Source: Eurosta solidaginis (Eukaryota > Arthropoda > Insecta > Diptera > Tephritidae). Taken from it: a stretch of DNA of 64,000 bases. Numbering within the stretch: position 1 is the first letter of the stretch; each line of letters starts with the position of its first letter. The notes under the pieces are model-generated. The model did not search any database and was not told the DNA's origin. It was given only the letters and a program-made list of their open reading frames with translations. Positions 9,986-21,735 of this stretch are shown piece after piece. The stretch spans positions 119,917,112 through 119,981,111 of the forward strand of contig NC_090320.1 of assembly GCF_040869045.1 (NCBI RefSeq), written 5' to 3'. The position numbers and the translations under genes are program-made.

Positions 9986-12280
9986 TATGGAATGAGTAAG
10001 GTTTAGATCGGAAGTAAGATTTAAATCGTAAGTAGAGGTTATTTGGAAGCTGAATTATCAAAACCGAAAAAGTCTCCGGATAAGGAGTGGACCAACTGTG
10101 GTATAAGCAAATGTTGACGAATTGTCGGAATCTGACATGAAAGGAAAATGCGATGAGAAAAAAGTTTTAAATTGAACAGCACAGGCTAATGTGCGAAGCA
10201 AAATATGGGTCGCGGAAAGCGAAAATATAAAGTGGCTCTAAACTTGAAGGAATTATATAGAAGTTACCGTTAAAATTAAGGTTACGTCATACGCTGGAAA
10301 AATAAAATTTGAAAAATACGAGGTTACTATGAGCTTACCAAATTTATGTATATTTAAAAAAATTTTTTATGATCGGATTTACAATTTCAAATATTGTTAT
10401 AATGCGGACGCACCGCGTTTAATCAAAGTTCTAAAGTTGTTGTTTTATCACGAACGCACCGCTTTTATGCATAATCTCAAGTTGTTGAAGTTGTTGTTGT
10501 ATTACGGACGCACCGCTTTTAAGTCAAATTTATCAAATTGTTTCTGTATTACGGACGCACCGCTTTTAAATCAAATTTATCATATTGTTGTTTGTTTTTT
10601 TTTTGTATTACGAACGCAGCGCTTTTAAATCAAATTTATCAAATAGTATAACGGACGCACCGTGTTATTTAAAAAAAAATTTCATATTTATGTTGGCAAA
10701 ACAAATTGCTACGCTTTAAAACGTACATACATACGTATATGGGGTAGTTGGGCAAAAACAAAAAAAAATTTTTTTTTCAGACAACGAAAATTTTGCAAAG
10801 TTATGCTTTTGTGAAAGTTTACAATGATTAGAATTTTTTTTTTTAATTGTGTTTAGAATCAACGAAGTGAAATTTTTACATATTTTTGAAGTTGTGATTA
10901 AAAAGAGTTGAACTGTACCGAATGGGAAAAAGTAGAAAGAAATCATTTATTTGACTAAACGTTTTAAATTGAAAATTTTAAATGTGTTTTTGTCCAACTA
11001 TGTCCAATATTATTTTTAAATAAAGTCATAGCAAATTTTATAAATGTATATTTTTATTTTCGTGTTTTGTAATGTTTCAATAATTTTTGTTGGATAATAG
11101 TGATTGAAACTACATAGCTACATATAGATAATGTTACAGTGTGATATCAAGAATAAAGATTTCAAAACTGCAATGTGTTTTAAAGAAGAAGTAAGATTAA
11201 GAGATTTTTAAATTTTAAAGTTAAAGAGATTTGTAATTGTCTACATGTAACATGTTGTGTGCACACTGTGCGCCATACCCATACTTGAACTGCCGACTTT
11301 TTGTAATGCCTAATGTTCTGAATGCTGAATAATGACCTCCTTTGCTGCTATTCGTTGCCGGTCTGCTAATAATTTTCCTCTGCCGGCGTTCTGCTGCTGC
11401 TGATAGTCGCTGCTGCGTTGCTCATGGCTTGCATATAAAGATGTTGCTGTTGGTTTTCGGCATTATGTATTTATATAGCTGTAGTTGAAAGCGTTATGTA
11501 TTTATATAGCTGTAGTTTTAAGCGTTATGTATTTATATAGCTGTAGTTTTGTGCGTTATGTTATATTTTAAGGTACAGTGTTCCTTTTGTAGTATTAGTT
11601 TTTCTATTATTTCGTATTGATTAATTTCGCAAAGATTATATCCGTATTAAATTGGTTGGTTATCTCCGTTTTTATCAATTGTAAAAATTATTTCCGTTTT
11701 GTAAATTACTTCCGTTTGTATTAATACTGTAGGTTTTTCCTTTTTAGTAGTATTTGATTATCTCTGTTTTTATTAATTTTACGTATTATTTATTATTTGC
11801 ACTACTGTACCGTATGCAAAAAAATTTGTTTTTAAGTAGAAATGTTTATAGTTAAATTCATTATTGCCTTTTTCAGCACGCTCATTTTTTTTGAAAATTT
11901 TGAAATTTTTATAATTTTTTTTTTGTAGTTTTTCACATTTTTAGTTTTTTGTTTTTGTATGGTTCTTTCTTAAGGTTTTTGAATTTTTTTTTGTATGGTT
12001 TTTTAAATGATTTTAGATTTTTTTCATTTTTTTTTTGTTTTTAAATTTTTATAAATTTTTGTTGTAATTTTTTTCCATTTTTATAATTTTTGAAGGAATT
12101 TTAAATTTTTACATTTTTGAACGCTTTTTAAATTTTTCGATTTTTGAAAGAATTTGAAATTTTTACATTTATTGAAACGGTATTTGCTTACAGCTTCGGC
12201 AAATATAAATTATTTACACGTTTTATATAACATGTTAATTTCGCACTTTTTCATACGTGTGGCCGTCATTTTGCGGCTCG
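9986..12280 (-). other. gypsy-B 5' leader, unit copy 2
   Basis: Same leader as 3539-5816. GGACGCACCGC repeats lie near 10405-10660, the 29-bp TATTTATATAGCTGTAGTT repeats near 11465-11555 and the T-rich tract near 11880-12170. No gene seen. Confidence 0.7.
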
Positions 12281-12580
12281 GCCCACGGTCGCCATCTAAT
12301 GTCTTACCACGTTGCTTCATGTTCTGTTGCTGATCTCCACGCATATTGTTGGTATCTGATCCAGTGTGTATCCGCAGCCTAGTAGTGTTCACGTGTTATC
12401 AAATCCCCAATCAAAACGATATATGGATAAGGTGCATTGAGCTTACATACTCAATAGTACAAATGTAATTTATTCAACACTAAACTTGTATAGTTTTATA
12501 CAACTATTGATTGTACAACTGTATATAATGTTAATTTATTATATAAGTCTATTTAGTCTTCACTAATAAAAATTGTACAA
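12281..12580 (-). mobile_element. gypsy-B primer binding site and LTR-like region, unit copy 2
   Basis: The primer binding site core reads TGGCGACCGTGGGC on the minus strand (12294-12281). The LTR-like region with TATA-like and AATAAATT stretches runs to about 12580. Edges inferred as in copy 1. Confidence 0.45.
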
Positions 12581-12749
12581 CTTAATATGAACACCGAAGC
12601 TTAATATTCGGTTAATTTACTTTTTTAGATGTGCGTCTCTTGGCAAGCGCGTAACTTTAATGAATCCAATCCTAATTTTTGCTATGCCGTTATGGCATTC
12701 TATTCGGAATGACGGCATTGCCAGCCCACTATCGATATTGCATTCTTTT

Positions 12750-13342
12750 AATATGCGTTGCCATATCGTTAGTGGTGCTATTACAATAGTTTTCAAATAC
12801 CTGTCAAAGACAGACACAGTTAGTCTAAGTAATAGTTTGCAATCAGTTTTCAGAATTTTTGGTTACCCAAAAATAATAGTCACAAATAATGGACCAACAT
12901 TCTCTTCGTAAAAATTTGAACAAGTTGCAAAAAAATTATATATTAATTTAATAAAATCACCAGCATATCATTGTCAAAGCAATGAGTTAGATGAGCGCGG
13001 GGTTCCAACAATTAACAATATTAAAAAAAAAATTTTACCGACGGCAGTTTAAAATCTCTATTAATTCAGGCTAAGCTCAATAAAATTTTAATGTGTTATA
13101 ACAATACACTTGTACAACAACAAATAAAAGCCCAACTAGTCTTGTTTTTTCGTATGTACCTAGGACATTATTGAATTCCTTACAAAAAGAAAGTTAAATT
13201 TAATACAAAAGAAAATAAGACGTTTATTTATAAAAAAGAAGATACATTAAAAATTCTGAATTAAGCGAAAACACGATTAAAATTATTTATTTTCAATTAA
13301 ATTGAAAACTTAACTTATTTTTTTTTCACATTCTATATATTG
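12750..13342 (+). pseudogene. Integrase C-terminal fragment, unit copy 3
   Basis: Same tail as at 1-500. VTNNGPTF replaces VTDNGPTF, so the catalytic aspartate is lost here, and a TAA stop follows shortly after (12909). Frames are broken beyond that. Confidence 0.65.
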
Positions 13343-14472
13343 TATACAATACATTTGCGACCTTACGCATCATGAACTTCTATGCCAATACATTTTAGTA
13401 ATAGCATAATCATATTACAATATCATAAGACATAAATTACATTGACCTCACACAGCGGTTAGCTAACATCAATGGAATGCCGAATATGAAACCCTTGTCA
13501 GTTCACACATAACAAATTATGCTTATCGGCAATGTTAGTTTGTCACCAAAATATTTACACGCAACCAATAATATGAATTAACCAAATATTCACATTTCCA
13601 TGAATATCGATCTGCTGACTTTGCATACAAATCTACATGCATGCATAGTAATACAAATCTACATGTATGCATAGCAATACAAATCTACATGTATGCATAG
13701 TAGTAATACAAATCTACATGCATGTATACCCAATAAACATTTTTGTCAATTCTCAGTTTGAGATATATTTGAGAATCAGTCCATTTCTCAAATTTCAAAC
13801 GTTAGTTTTCAAATGCATTTAAAATAACCGTTGATAGCATTCTCAAGCTAAAAGGCTCATTTTTAATATGGAATTTTTCTTTATTTTCAAATTGAGAATT
13901 TTTAGATTCTCAACTTTTTCTCAAACGATAATAAAGCGGAACGAAATGGAACCCAATCACTCTAATTTAATTTTTTCTTCAGTGTTACCTACGCTGTAAA
14001 AGAAATACCCAGTTTTAATAATAAGAGTTCTTTTTTATGAGTTTTGACACATTTTTTAAATTTTCTTTATTCAGTTAATTCAAAAAAGTATATCAATGCA
14101 TTAGTTACATACCAGTTTTTCAACCATCTTTCTATTATATTAAAATATAATTTAACAAATATGTATACATTTTATATTATTTAATGTAGATGGATATGTG
14201 AATAAAAAAATTAAAATTATATTATAAAAAAATTATTATTTTATGAATATCAAAAAAAAAATAAACATTAGATTTAATGTTACAAAAAAGCATAGGATGT
14301 AGAGAAACTCCCACTAGTTATAGATATATGGTGAATACATTAAAATATTATTTCATGTTGATTAAGTACACATATAGGTAAACAAAAAGCTTAGGCACAA
14401 AAATTTAAGGTTGCAAAGAAAAGTGCAGATGAGGTACAAACGTTCCCATTAGTGACATGTATATAAGCCTAA

Positions 14473-14602
14473 CATAATAGGTCTGTTCATCTACAAAAAA
14501 ATTATTACTGGAAGTTACGAATTTCTGTCATTGCTCATACAAAACATCAACAATTAGTAAATTCCAGTAACAATATTTTTGTAAATGAACAGGCCTATTA
14601 TT
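14473..14602. repeat. 130-bp foldback (possible MITE) inside the DNA transposon
   Basis: Near-perfect inverted repeat with arms of about 45 bp: the left arm holds GGTCTGTTCATCTACA and the right arm, read inward, GGCCTGTTCATTTACA; both run on to TTACTGGAA. No coding capacity. Either a small inserted foldback element or a structural part of the transposon. Confidence 0.6.
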
Positions 14603-15031
14603 TCAAATAAAAAAAAAAAAATTTACTTAAAAGGTTTCAAAAAATGCATATGAGCTAGAAAAGCTCCAATGGGTTACACATATAAGTGTTCGTTCAATTT
14701 ATTTGAAGAAGTGAAAAGAATTTAATTAATACAAAAATTCAAATTACATTTTTGTCGCTCAAAAGTACAACAGAAATATCCTGCGTTTTTAAGCAAAAGG
14801 AATAGTTAAATAATAAATAAATAAATAAAAAATAAATGCATCTAATAATTATTATATATAGATTATAATCTATTGGAAGCGGGCATTCTTCTATTTTTCG
14901 TATTCAACCTTTTTATTTAGCCTAGTTTAAGCGTTTTGGAAGAAGTTGATTGTAGCTCGTTCAAATTCATCGTCGTTGGCCACATTAGGGAATTTGAGAT
15001 AAAAGGCTTCTAAATATAATCAAGAAAATAA

Positions 15032-15471
15032 CTAAAGCCACAACATAAGATCATACGCGTAATTACGTTTCAGTGCTCCTGTTACACTTAGCGCCCTAGC
15101 TGGTGTCTTGGTTCCTTGCCAGGAATACGATTGCGCAACATTGTCAGTTATTATTTTGCGCCAAGCCATATATATGAATTTAGTTGTACTTGCACAGATG
15201 ATGGTCTGCAGTTCGGCCACCTGGAAAAAATAAACATGTATAAAATAGCTGCATTTTAATTAAATAGCTAAATTGTTATTATATTCACCAAATCGTTATA
15301 TTTATTCTCAGAGCTTTGAATTTTAGCTTCAAATTCTGAAAATTCATGCACTTCTGAAAAAGGTTTTTGCGGTAAAATCTTCTTCATTTTCGCAGTTGCA
15401 GAACTAGCGCCTAATTTAACTTCTTCCAATACCCTCTTTAACAACTTTTGTGTTGATTGATTTTCTGACAT
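15032..15471 (-). CDS. Accessory protein of the DNA transposon (two exons, DUF4806-like)
   Basis: Exon 1 starts with ATG at 15471 (MSENQSTQKLL). The frame then crosses a clean short intron (donor GTGAAT near 15287, acceptor TTCCAG near 15222, about 60 nt) into exon 2, which contains AELQ, DNVAQSYSWQGTK and the ALSVTGALKRN end. The splice restores the frame. The NVAQSYSW-x-G-T-K core resembles the C-terminal part of DUF4806 proteins as I remember them, which are often carried by insect transposons and may bind DNA or protein; that is recall, not a search. Same strand as the transposase and about 1 kb downstream of it. About 125 residues; the last exon could extend further. Confidence 0.5.
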
Positions 15472-16537
15472 TATTGAATTTATAGATATGTATGAATATT
15501 AGAAAAATATTTGCATGAAAAAATTATATATATGGAAAGTACGATTCGTTTCAAGATTTTCTACTGGGGTGCTGCCACCGATGTGATTTTTTTAAGTATT
15601 AAGCAAGATATGCCAATAGGGGGTATCAAATGAAAGGTATTTTAAGTCTTATACTAACTAAAGTACTTTCAAGGAGGATTATCATTATATATACACGGTT
15701 TGACTGATTTTGAGTAAGGATAGTATTCTTCATTCCAAATTTTTTTAAACTTTTCAATCAAATTTTTCACAATATTTTCGAGTATTCCATTTTTTCCATA
15801 CAACGTAAGGACAAAATTTAAATTTTGTATACTAAAGTTATACTAAAAATTGAATACTCAAAAATGTTATAAAACCTGACTAAAAATATAAAAGGTATTC
15901 AAGTTGAACATATCGCACACTAATTCAAAAAATTTTAATAAATAAATAAAAAAATATTACCCTTTGATAAATTTGTTCTCCATTGGTCTATTTTCCTATT
16001 CAAATTATCCAAATCTGAAAAATGAACGGTAATAGACTATTAGTATAAACAATTTCAAACAAACAATGAATAGTCAAAAACCTTACCTTGTTTGGTAACT
16101 TGGTTATCTCCAGTAGACAAAAATGTTCTGTTAAAATCCATCTATGAGTGAAGAAGTGGTAAAAATACGAATTTGGTATTTTCGAAGTTATGAAATAAAT
16201 GTACTTTTTTTGATATTTCATCTACAGAATGCTCATATCGATCACTGGAAAAGTCTAAAGTGGCGCAACAATAAATATTAAAGTTTGATGACTTTATTAA
16301 AAAAAAAAAGATCATTTAAATTTTTGACATCCAAAGATATTACTTTTGGAACAACATTTTCATAATTAATACTTATTATCTTGAATATTTTTTTGTTTGC
16401 GCTATAAAAGTTGTCATTTTTTTTTTTTAATGATAAATAAAATAAATTTGTATTAGTTGATTTTACTGGCCCATTTCGTAATTTTTCCTTTTCAATTTTT
16501 TCCGTAACACTTTCATTACAGAACTAGCTTTCTTCTA
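15472..16537 (-). other. Between the accessory gene and the transposase: likely transposase 3' exons
   Basis: AT-rich. The frame 16221-16000 contains HRWILTEHFCLLEITKLPNK, which resembles the far C-terminal part of this transposase family and may be a last exon; splice sites are not settled. The rest shows nothing. Confidence 0.3.
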
Positions 16538-17943
16538 CTAAACGATTATAAATCTGTGTAAATGAGTAAGGCAATGAAAATTAAATGTTAAAAAAGAATC
16601 ATCATAAAGCCTAGAGACATTTTTAACAAATTCATTTAAAAGAATTTTCGCACATTCATTATTTTCCGAACATAATTTTTTATCAAGTAAAATTCGAATA
16701 CTCAAACTAAGTAACAAGAAATGGTGGTACCGTTCGGCGTTTAAGATATCGGCAAGTAAAAAAACTCCAGTATATAATAGAAATTGCCTCAATTCTGTGG
16801 CCTTAAATCTTTCAATTTCCTTTAAGGTACGTGGACGTCGAGCGAACTCTCTAGGTACCTTATTACTCAAAAATAAAATTTTAGAATTTAATGCATCAAT
16901 CTGTGCAGATTTTAATGAATACGGCTCATTTCTTTGTTTAGCCCAACTTACAAGCAAAATTTTATCACACCAAGGCATACCACATGCATGTAGTCATATG
17001 GCAAGGATTTTACAACATCAATTGGCAATTTCTCAATGGCGGTTTGTTCTATTATTCTGTGATGATTTATATCAGACATTAAGCGGAAATCTGAGTCTGT
17101 TCTACAACTATTCATTTCATGATGAAAAATCATTCTATGGCCTCTATCCCCTTTCTGCGTACATTTTACGCAACAAAAATAACCCGTATGTCCCTTAACA
17201 CCCAACATATACGATCTTGCTGGAGCATCACAAACAAAAGAGCGACAGTGAATTGAATAATGCTTCCCATTGAAATCTAAACCTTGTTCCATTAAGCGCA
17301 ACATTTCATCTACAAAACGTTGCAAGTATAAATTTAGGAACAGTGCCTTGCTATTTCCGCAATAAGCACCTACGACCATAACAACCGGGTTCCCATTCAC
17401 GTTTATTGAAATGGGCCATGCCTGCAAATTGGAACTTTTTGCTAGTGGAAGACCGTCAATATTTATGTTGAGGTGGATTTCAGAAGATATGAACGATTTA
17501 CTCATTAAAAAATATGTAAGGGAATCTTCAACACTGTAGAGAAAATATTCTCCTGACCCCATTTGTTCCACTGGCGGTATCTTGTGAGTACATTTCAATG
17601 TCCTGCCATCTTTAGGAATACCAGTAATATATTTTCGAAGTATTCCTAACAAACCATTAGTTGCATCAGGGGAAATATTAAAATGGACGGCCCATCCAGC
17701 AAGCTCTTCTCGTATAACACTTTCCATTTCACTTTCTGCATCAATGTCAGATTCCGAATAGTCGCAATCCACAAATCACTTCGATCATAAATAACACTAT
17801 TGGAAATAGAAGGGCCTTCGCCTAAGGCGGCGCCTACTCCTGAACTTTCTATTATTCCCGGTGCTACTGTTGTGCCACTTTCGGCAAGCAAATTTATTAT
17901 TTGCCTCACTTCACTTTCAACTCGTTTAGATTTATGCATAATG
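16538..17943 (-). pseudogene. Transposase of the DNA transposon (frameshifted)
   Basis: Three overlapping minus-strand frames form one protein: MHKSKRVESEV onwards (17943 to about 17780), the main part (17772-16948) and the C-terminal part (16978-16538). Landmarks of a widespread animal transposase family are clear: LAGWAVHFNI, the INIDGLPLAKSSN strand with a likely catalytic aspartate, FVCDAPARSYM with a second Asp, a CX2C pair (CCVKC), LPYDYMHVVCLG, and the FARRPRTLKEIERFKATELRQFLLYTG helix. One frameshift lies near 17775 and one near 16960. I recall the family as related to tnp2/Plavaka (CMC group). Probably no longer active as read. Confidence 0.7.
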
Positions 17944-18149
17944 TAGTAAAATATCACTTAATATTATTAAAATGTATATTTTTTATATATATACTTCCTT
18001 ATTTTTTCACTTTATGTCCAACTTCACTCAATAAAATCGCTTGTTTACATTTCCAGCTAAACTATGCAAATTAGAGATTGACGAATATCCACCGATTCGA
18101 TAGATTTCGATATCTTTGCTATGTTGAACTTTCAGGAATGGAACGAAAT

Positions 18150-18425
18150 GAAATCATATCTCAAACCATTCTCAAGTTGAAAAACAACGTTTGAAAAAAA
18201 GTTGAGAGAATTTTTAGTTTCGAATGACTAATAATTCTGAATATCAAACTGAGAATTAATGTTTTCTCAAACAGTTGAGAGAAAAACAATTTTCAAGCAT
18301 GTCTCAAATTATTCTCAAGTTGAAGATCGTCGTTTGAGAAGAAGTCGAGAAAATATTTTGTTTCAAATGATAAATAATGTTGAATATCAAACTGAGAATC
18401 AATGTTTTTCTCAAACATTTGAGAT
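18150..18425. repeat. Subterminal repeats of the DNA transposon
   Basis: Two imperfect direct repeats of about 130-140 bp (near 18165-18295 and 18305-18425), each built from ATTCTCAAGTTGAA, TTTGAGAAAA and ATATCAAACTGAGAAT words. The opposite end (13755-13930) has the same words in inverted orientation. Dense subterminal arrays of a short word often serve as transposase binding sites in CACTA-type elements. Confidence 0.65.
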
Positions 18426-18716
18426 TTTTGTTTTCAGTGTTTGTTGGGTAGTAATACAAATCTACATGTATGCATAGCAATACAAATCTACATGTATGCA
18501 TAGTAGTAATACAAATCTATATGTATGCATAGTAGTAATACAAATCTACATGTATGCATAGTAATACAAATGTACAAATTTTTAGTTTGTTAGTATTAGG
18601 ATGTTTATAAATGTGTAGGTTAAGTAATTAGCTATAAAAGAGAAAGAATTTCTGTAATAAAGGCACTCTTAATTAGACTACCAAGGTCTCTACATTCTTC
18701 TTATTTTAACCTTTCA

Positions 18717-18734
18717 TGGCGATCCTGCCAGCTT
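18717..18734 (+). promoter_or_regulatory. gypsy-A primer binding site
   Basis: TGGCGATCCTGCCAGCTT directly follows the end of the 5' LTR, where a tRNA 3' end would pair to prime minus-strand synthesis. The words GATCCTGCC or ATATCCTGCC recur at about 18780, 18860 and 18935. The tRNA is not identified. Confidence 0.55.
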
Positions 18735-19520
18735 GATCAAAAATCAGCAAAAACTGCTAAAGATCTTGCTGGAGGAAAATATCCTGCCAGTTTTATCTGC
18801 AATAAGCATAAAATTTGCTGACCAAGCAAATATCGCTTAAAAGATTTAGCTGCTCAGAGATCCTGCCCAAGAAACTTTAAAAAACAAAATATAAAAAAGT
18901 TAATAATTTTACCATCCGGTCAAAAGTTGAAGGGATCCTGATACAAATATACAACTGCTATCGCAGCACAAATACAATAAAACCAAATCAAATATCAGCA
19001 TGAGGGCAATGTTTTCAACAAAATAACGAAGAAACAAATGCAGAAGGCAAATAACATTGAGGAACAAAATTAAGCAACAGCAGTGACCAAGGATGAATAA
19101 AGCATAAGGCGAAGTGGAATAAACGGATTTAAAGGACACATTTTAGAAAAGGCAACCAAGGATGAATAAAGCATAAGGCGAAGTGGAATAAACGGATTGA
19201 AAGGACGAATTTTAAACAGCAATATTCTGCAGGACCAATTGGTGGCATGACTGGCTGAAAGCTGTACTAATAAGTATATTTAGAAATAAATTGGGCGGCC
19301 TTTACGGACGCTAACCATTAGCAAAAACGAAAGTTTTTGCTTAGGAATTAAAAAAAAAATAAGACTTGAAATTAATAATAAAAAAAAGATAATGTAAAAA
19401 GCTACTTTGTTAAAATTTTAAAGAAAAGTTTGTAGGAAGAATATATATATTAAATTTTGAACAAATTTTTTTTTCTTAATATAAATAATAATAAAATAAT
19501 AAAGAAGCTCAGTTATCTCT
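18735..19520 (+). other. gypsy-A leader, 5' part
   Basis: Untranslated leader with a 70-bp-spaced direct repeat (19088-19130 and 19158-19200, core GGATGAATAAAGCATAAGG). No gene seen; the long minus-strand frame 19855-19418 is an AT-rich shadow. Confidence 0.55.
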
Positions 19521-19525
19521 CTAGT

Positions 19526-19747
19526 ATGCAAGAAATAGAAACGGAAGAAGAATTTCACAGAATTTTTAAAAAGTGTGAAGACACTATAAAGGAATTCATA
19601 AAAATTTCTGAGGAGATTATTAAAACCCGTAACACCACCAAACAGGTTCCGACACCGATTACTATAGAAGAGTATTGGCGACGGAACCAGTCTATAAAAA
19701 AGGAAGAAATACCCAAAATACCTACCCCAAAAATCCGAAAAATTTAA
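19526..19747 (+). CDS. gypsy-A leader ORF 1
   Basis: Small acidic/basic protein of about 73 residues from the ATG at 19526 (MQEIETEEEF), with charged, probably helical content and a Pro/Lys tail. An in-frame ATG exists upstream at 19457, but the codons between are Asn/Lys/Ile-rich and less gene-like. I recall that 412 has short leader frames of unknown role. No function assigned. Confidence 0.4.
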   Translation: MQEIETEEEFHRIFKKCEDTIKEFIKISEEIIKTRNTTKQVPTPITIEEYWRRNQSIKKEEIPKIPTPKIRKI

Positions 19748-19913
19748 ATTTAAAATAAAGAGAGAGTTAGCTGACACCTTCAAACAATTAAATTTAACTA
19801 CAAATACCGAGTATAGGTTAAAATTAAAAAAGAAAATTAAAGAACTGAGAAACAAAAAATAAATGGTATATATATATATAAAAAAAAAAATTTAACTTTT
19901 TGAGTAAATTGGA

Positions 19914-20132
19914 ATGCCAACTAAATACTGGGAACACCCCATTGCATGGGAAGATAAAGTAATTATAGATAAGGGAAAGGTAGATTATGAAAGAAAACTG
20001 CAATGGTTAAAATCATTTTGGAAGAAAATAGGAATGACTAGGGAACCCACAATAGAAGATGTAAAAAACCCTACAATAAGGGAAGACGAAACAGCTAGGA
20101 TGTTACGAATGGTCTTCCTAAATGAAAAATAA
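19914..20132 (+). CDS. gypsy-A leader ORF 2
   Basis: A 72-residue frame starting MPTKYWEHPIAWEDK. It is mixed in composition, rich in Trp and charged residues, unlike the AT-driven junk around it. No domain recognised. It lies between leader ORFs 1 and 3, all on the gag strand, so the leader may be polycistronic or spliced. Confidence 0.4.
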   Translation: MPTKYWEHPIAWEDKVIIDKGKVDYERKLQWLKSFWKKIGMTREPTIEDVKNPTIREDETARMLRMVFLNEK

Positions 20133-20247
20133 ATTTTTAAAACAAAATTACGAATTTTAGATTTAAAACATAATACTAAGTCATATATTGGTTGACAAAT
20201 AAATAAATAAAAACTTAATACAAATTTTCTTCATTAATTTTTATAAA

Positions 20248-20457
20248 ATGGCATAGTGGAAAACCATATTAAATGGTATACTAACAGGTATTGCAGGATA
20301 CGAAGTGGGTAAGGAAAATACAGAAAACAATCTCGAAAATAAATTGGTCAAATACGAACCAAAAGCAATTATAGAAAATAAAGAAGAAATCTCCGATAAA
20401 TGGTTAACTATTTTTGTTTGTGTAACTACATTTTTGATTATCGCATTGCAATACTAA
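20248..20457 (+). pseudogene. gypsy-A leader ORF 3: small tail-anchored membrane protein, one stop
   Basis: Sixty-nine codons from ATG 20248 to TAA 20455-20457, with one in-frame TAG at codon 3. After the stop come ILNGILTGIAGYEVG, an acidic/basic middle and a strongly hydrophobic end (WLTIFVCVTTFLIIALQY) finishing the protein, the layout of a tail-anchored membrane protein. The single early stop suggests recent loss. No function known. Confidence 0.4.
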
Positions 20458-20531
20458 TAAAAAATTATATAAAAAACAAATTGAGATAATTAAATAATGT
20501 ACAAAGAGTTTAAAGGAAATTTCAAAGAGAA

Positions 20532-21728
20532 ATGAATACATGGCAAAAAATCCATAATAAATTAACAGAAGAAAAATTAAAAGCCGATAAATCATACAAG
20601 TGCATAAACAAGAATATTACCATAAAAACAGAAACGATAGCAAAATATCTGAACATAATTTTAGAAGCATTAAATGTTGTAAAAGAGTTGATTAGTAAAG
20701 TAAATAACATACTTACTAACGATCACCAAAAAGAGGCTCAACAAATTTTTTCAACAGTACGGGATAAACTAGTATCTTCATTAGCAAGATATAACATCGA
20801 AATCCCCATACCAACTACTATAGAAGAAAGTTTCCAAATTGATTTTAACTCCGCTCTAACGGAACCTTCAAGAAACCGTACCCCTTCACCACTGCATAAC
20901 CGACTCATAAACGTCACAATGGCACAAACAGTAGTAGAGTTTATCAAAACTGCCTCATCAGTGCTGCCAGAGTTTGATGGCAAGCCTGAAAGTTTGCACA
21001 GTTTCTTAGATGCTCTTGATATTCTAGACCAAATCAAGGATAATCATGAAGCTTTAGCGATAACCATGATAAAGACAAAACTAAAAGGCACGGCAGGGAA
21101 TTTCATAAGTGACGAAAATACAATCGCACAAATAAAACAAAAATTAAAAACTGCAATAAAGGGAGAATCAGTAGAAGTTTTAACAGCTAAACTCCTGAAT
21201 ATCCAACAACGCAGCAAAACTGCAAACCAGTATACTGCTGAAATAGAAAAAATCACTAGATCATTGGAAGCAGCTTATATCTCGGATGGACTTAACCCAG
21301 ACTTAGCAACGAGATATTCGACGCAAGCAGCAGTAAAGGCCATGTGTAAGAACTGCTCCAATGATAAAGTGAAAATGATTATGCAAGCGGGAACGTTCAC
21401 AACAATGAACGACGCAATTTCAAAATTCACAAACAGCTGCACAGAAATCGCAGGCAGCTCGAATACAATTTTAAACATTTGTCAACAAAACCAATACCGG
21501 AGTAATTTCCATGGAGGTTACCAAAGCAACAGCTATGGAGGTTACCGAGGTAGGAGATTTAGATACCAGCCAAGATTTAATAACAACTTTAGAGGAAATA
21601 ACAACAATAATAATTCCCAAAGAAGATCACAAATCCAAAATATCAATAGACAGTACAATCAGACGCGTAACGTGCGAAATTGTACCCAGCAGGAAAACCA
21701 AGAAACTCCACTTCAAAATCAGTAAATA
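20532..21728 (+). CDS. gypsy-A gag
   Basis: Open for 397 codons (MNTWQKIHNKL start). The N-terminal third is helical and Lys-rich. The middle reads like a Ty3/gypsy capsid (VLPEFDGKPESLHSFLDAL; SKTANQYTAEIEKITRSLE). The C-terminal 70 residues are Gly/Asn/Arg/Gln repeats (NNNFRGNNNNNN) without a CCHC knuckle, as in 412-like gags and gypsy-B here. Assembles the particle and packages RNA. Intact, in contrast to the pol of the same element. A second possible start is the Met before AQTVVEF. Confidence 0.75.
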
Positions 21729-21735
21729 GAAAAAT

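Larger units (their letters stand above)
6351..12810. repeat. Tandem mosaic unit, copy 2
   Basis: Second copy of the mosaic block, about 6.46 kb, with all pieces in the same order and orientation as copy 1. It is longer mainly through a 105-bp tandem duplication in the integrase tail (6631-6837). This is the only copy complete inside the window without a large insertion. Confidence 0.85.
13729..18448 (-). mobile_element. DNA transposon (EnSpm/CMC-like) in the gypsy-A 5' LTR
   Basis: A 4720-bp insertion in the LTR minisatellite. Comparison with intact repeats shows the target TA is doubled (13727-13728 and 18449-18450). The ends are imperfect inverted repeats: CCCAATAAACA at the left and CCCAACAAACA read inward from the right. 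Both subterminal zones are crowded with TCTCAA/TTGAGA words. Two minus-strand genes lie inside: a transposase (17943-16538 and on) and a smaller two-exon gene (15471-15032). Superfamily placement rests on remembered resemblance of the transposase to tnp2/Plavaka-like proteins and on the 2-bp duplication. Confidence 0.8.

Noticed and set aside
19418..19855. 145-codon minus-strand frame rich in Phe/Leu
   Set aside because: Complement of Lys/Asn/Ile-rich leader sequence; AT-driven shadow of the plus-strand leader ORF.
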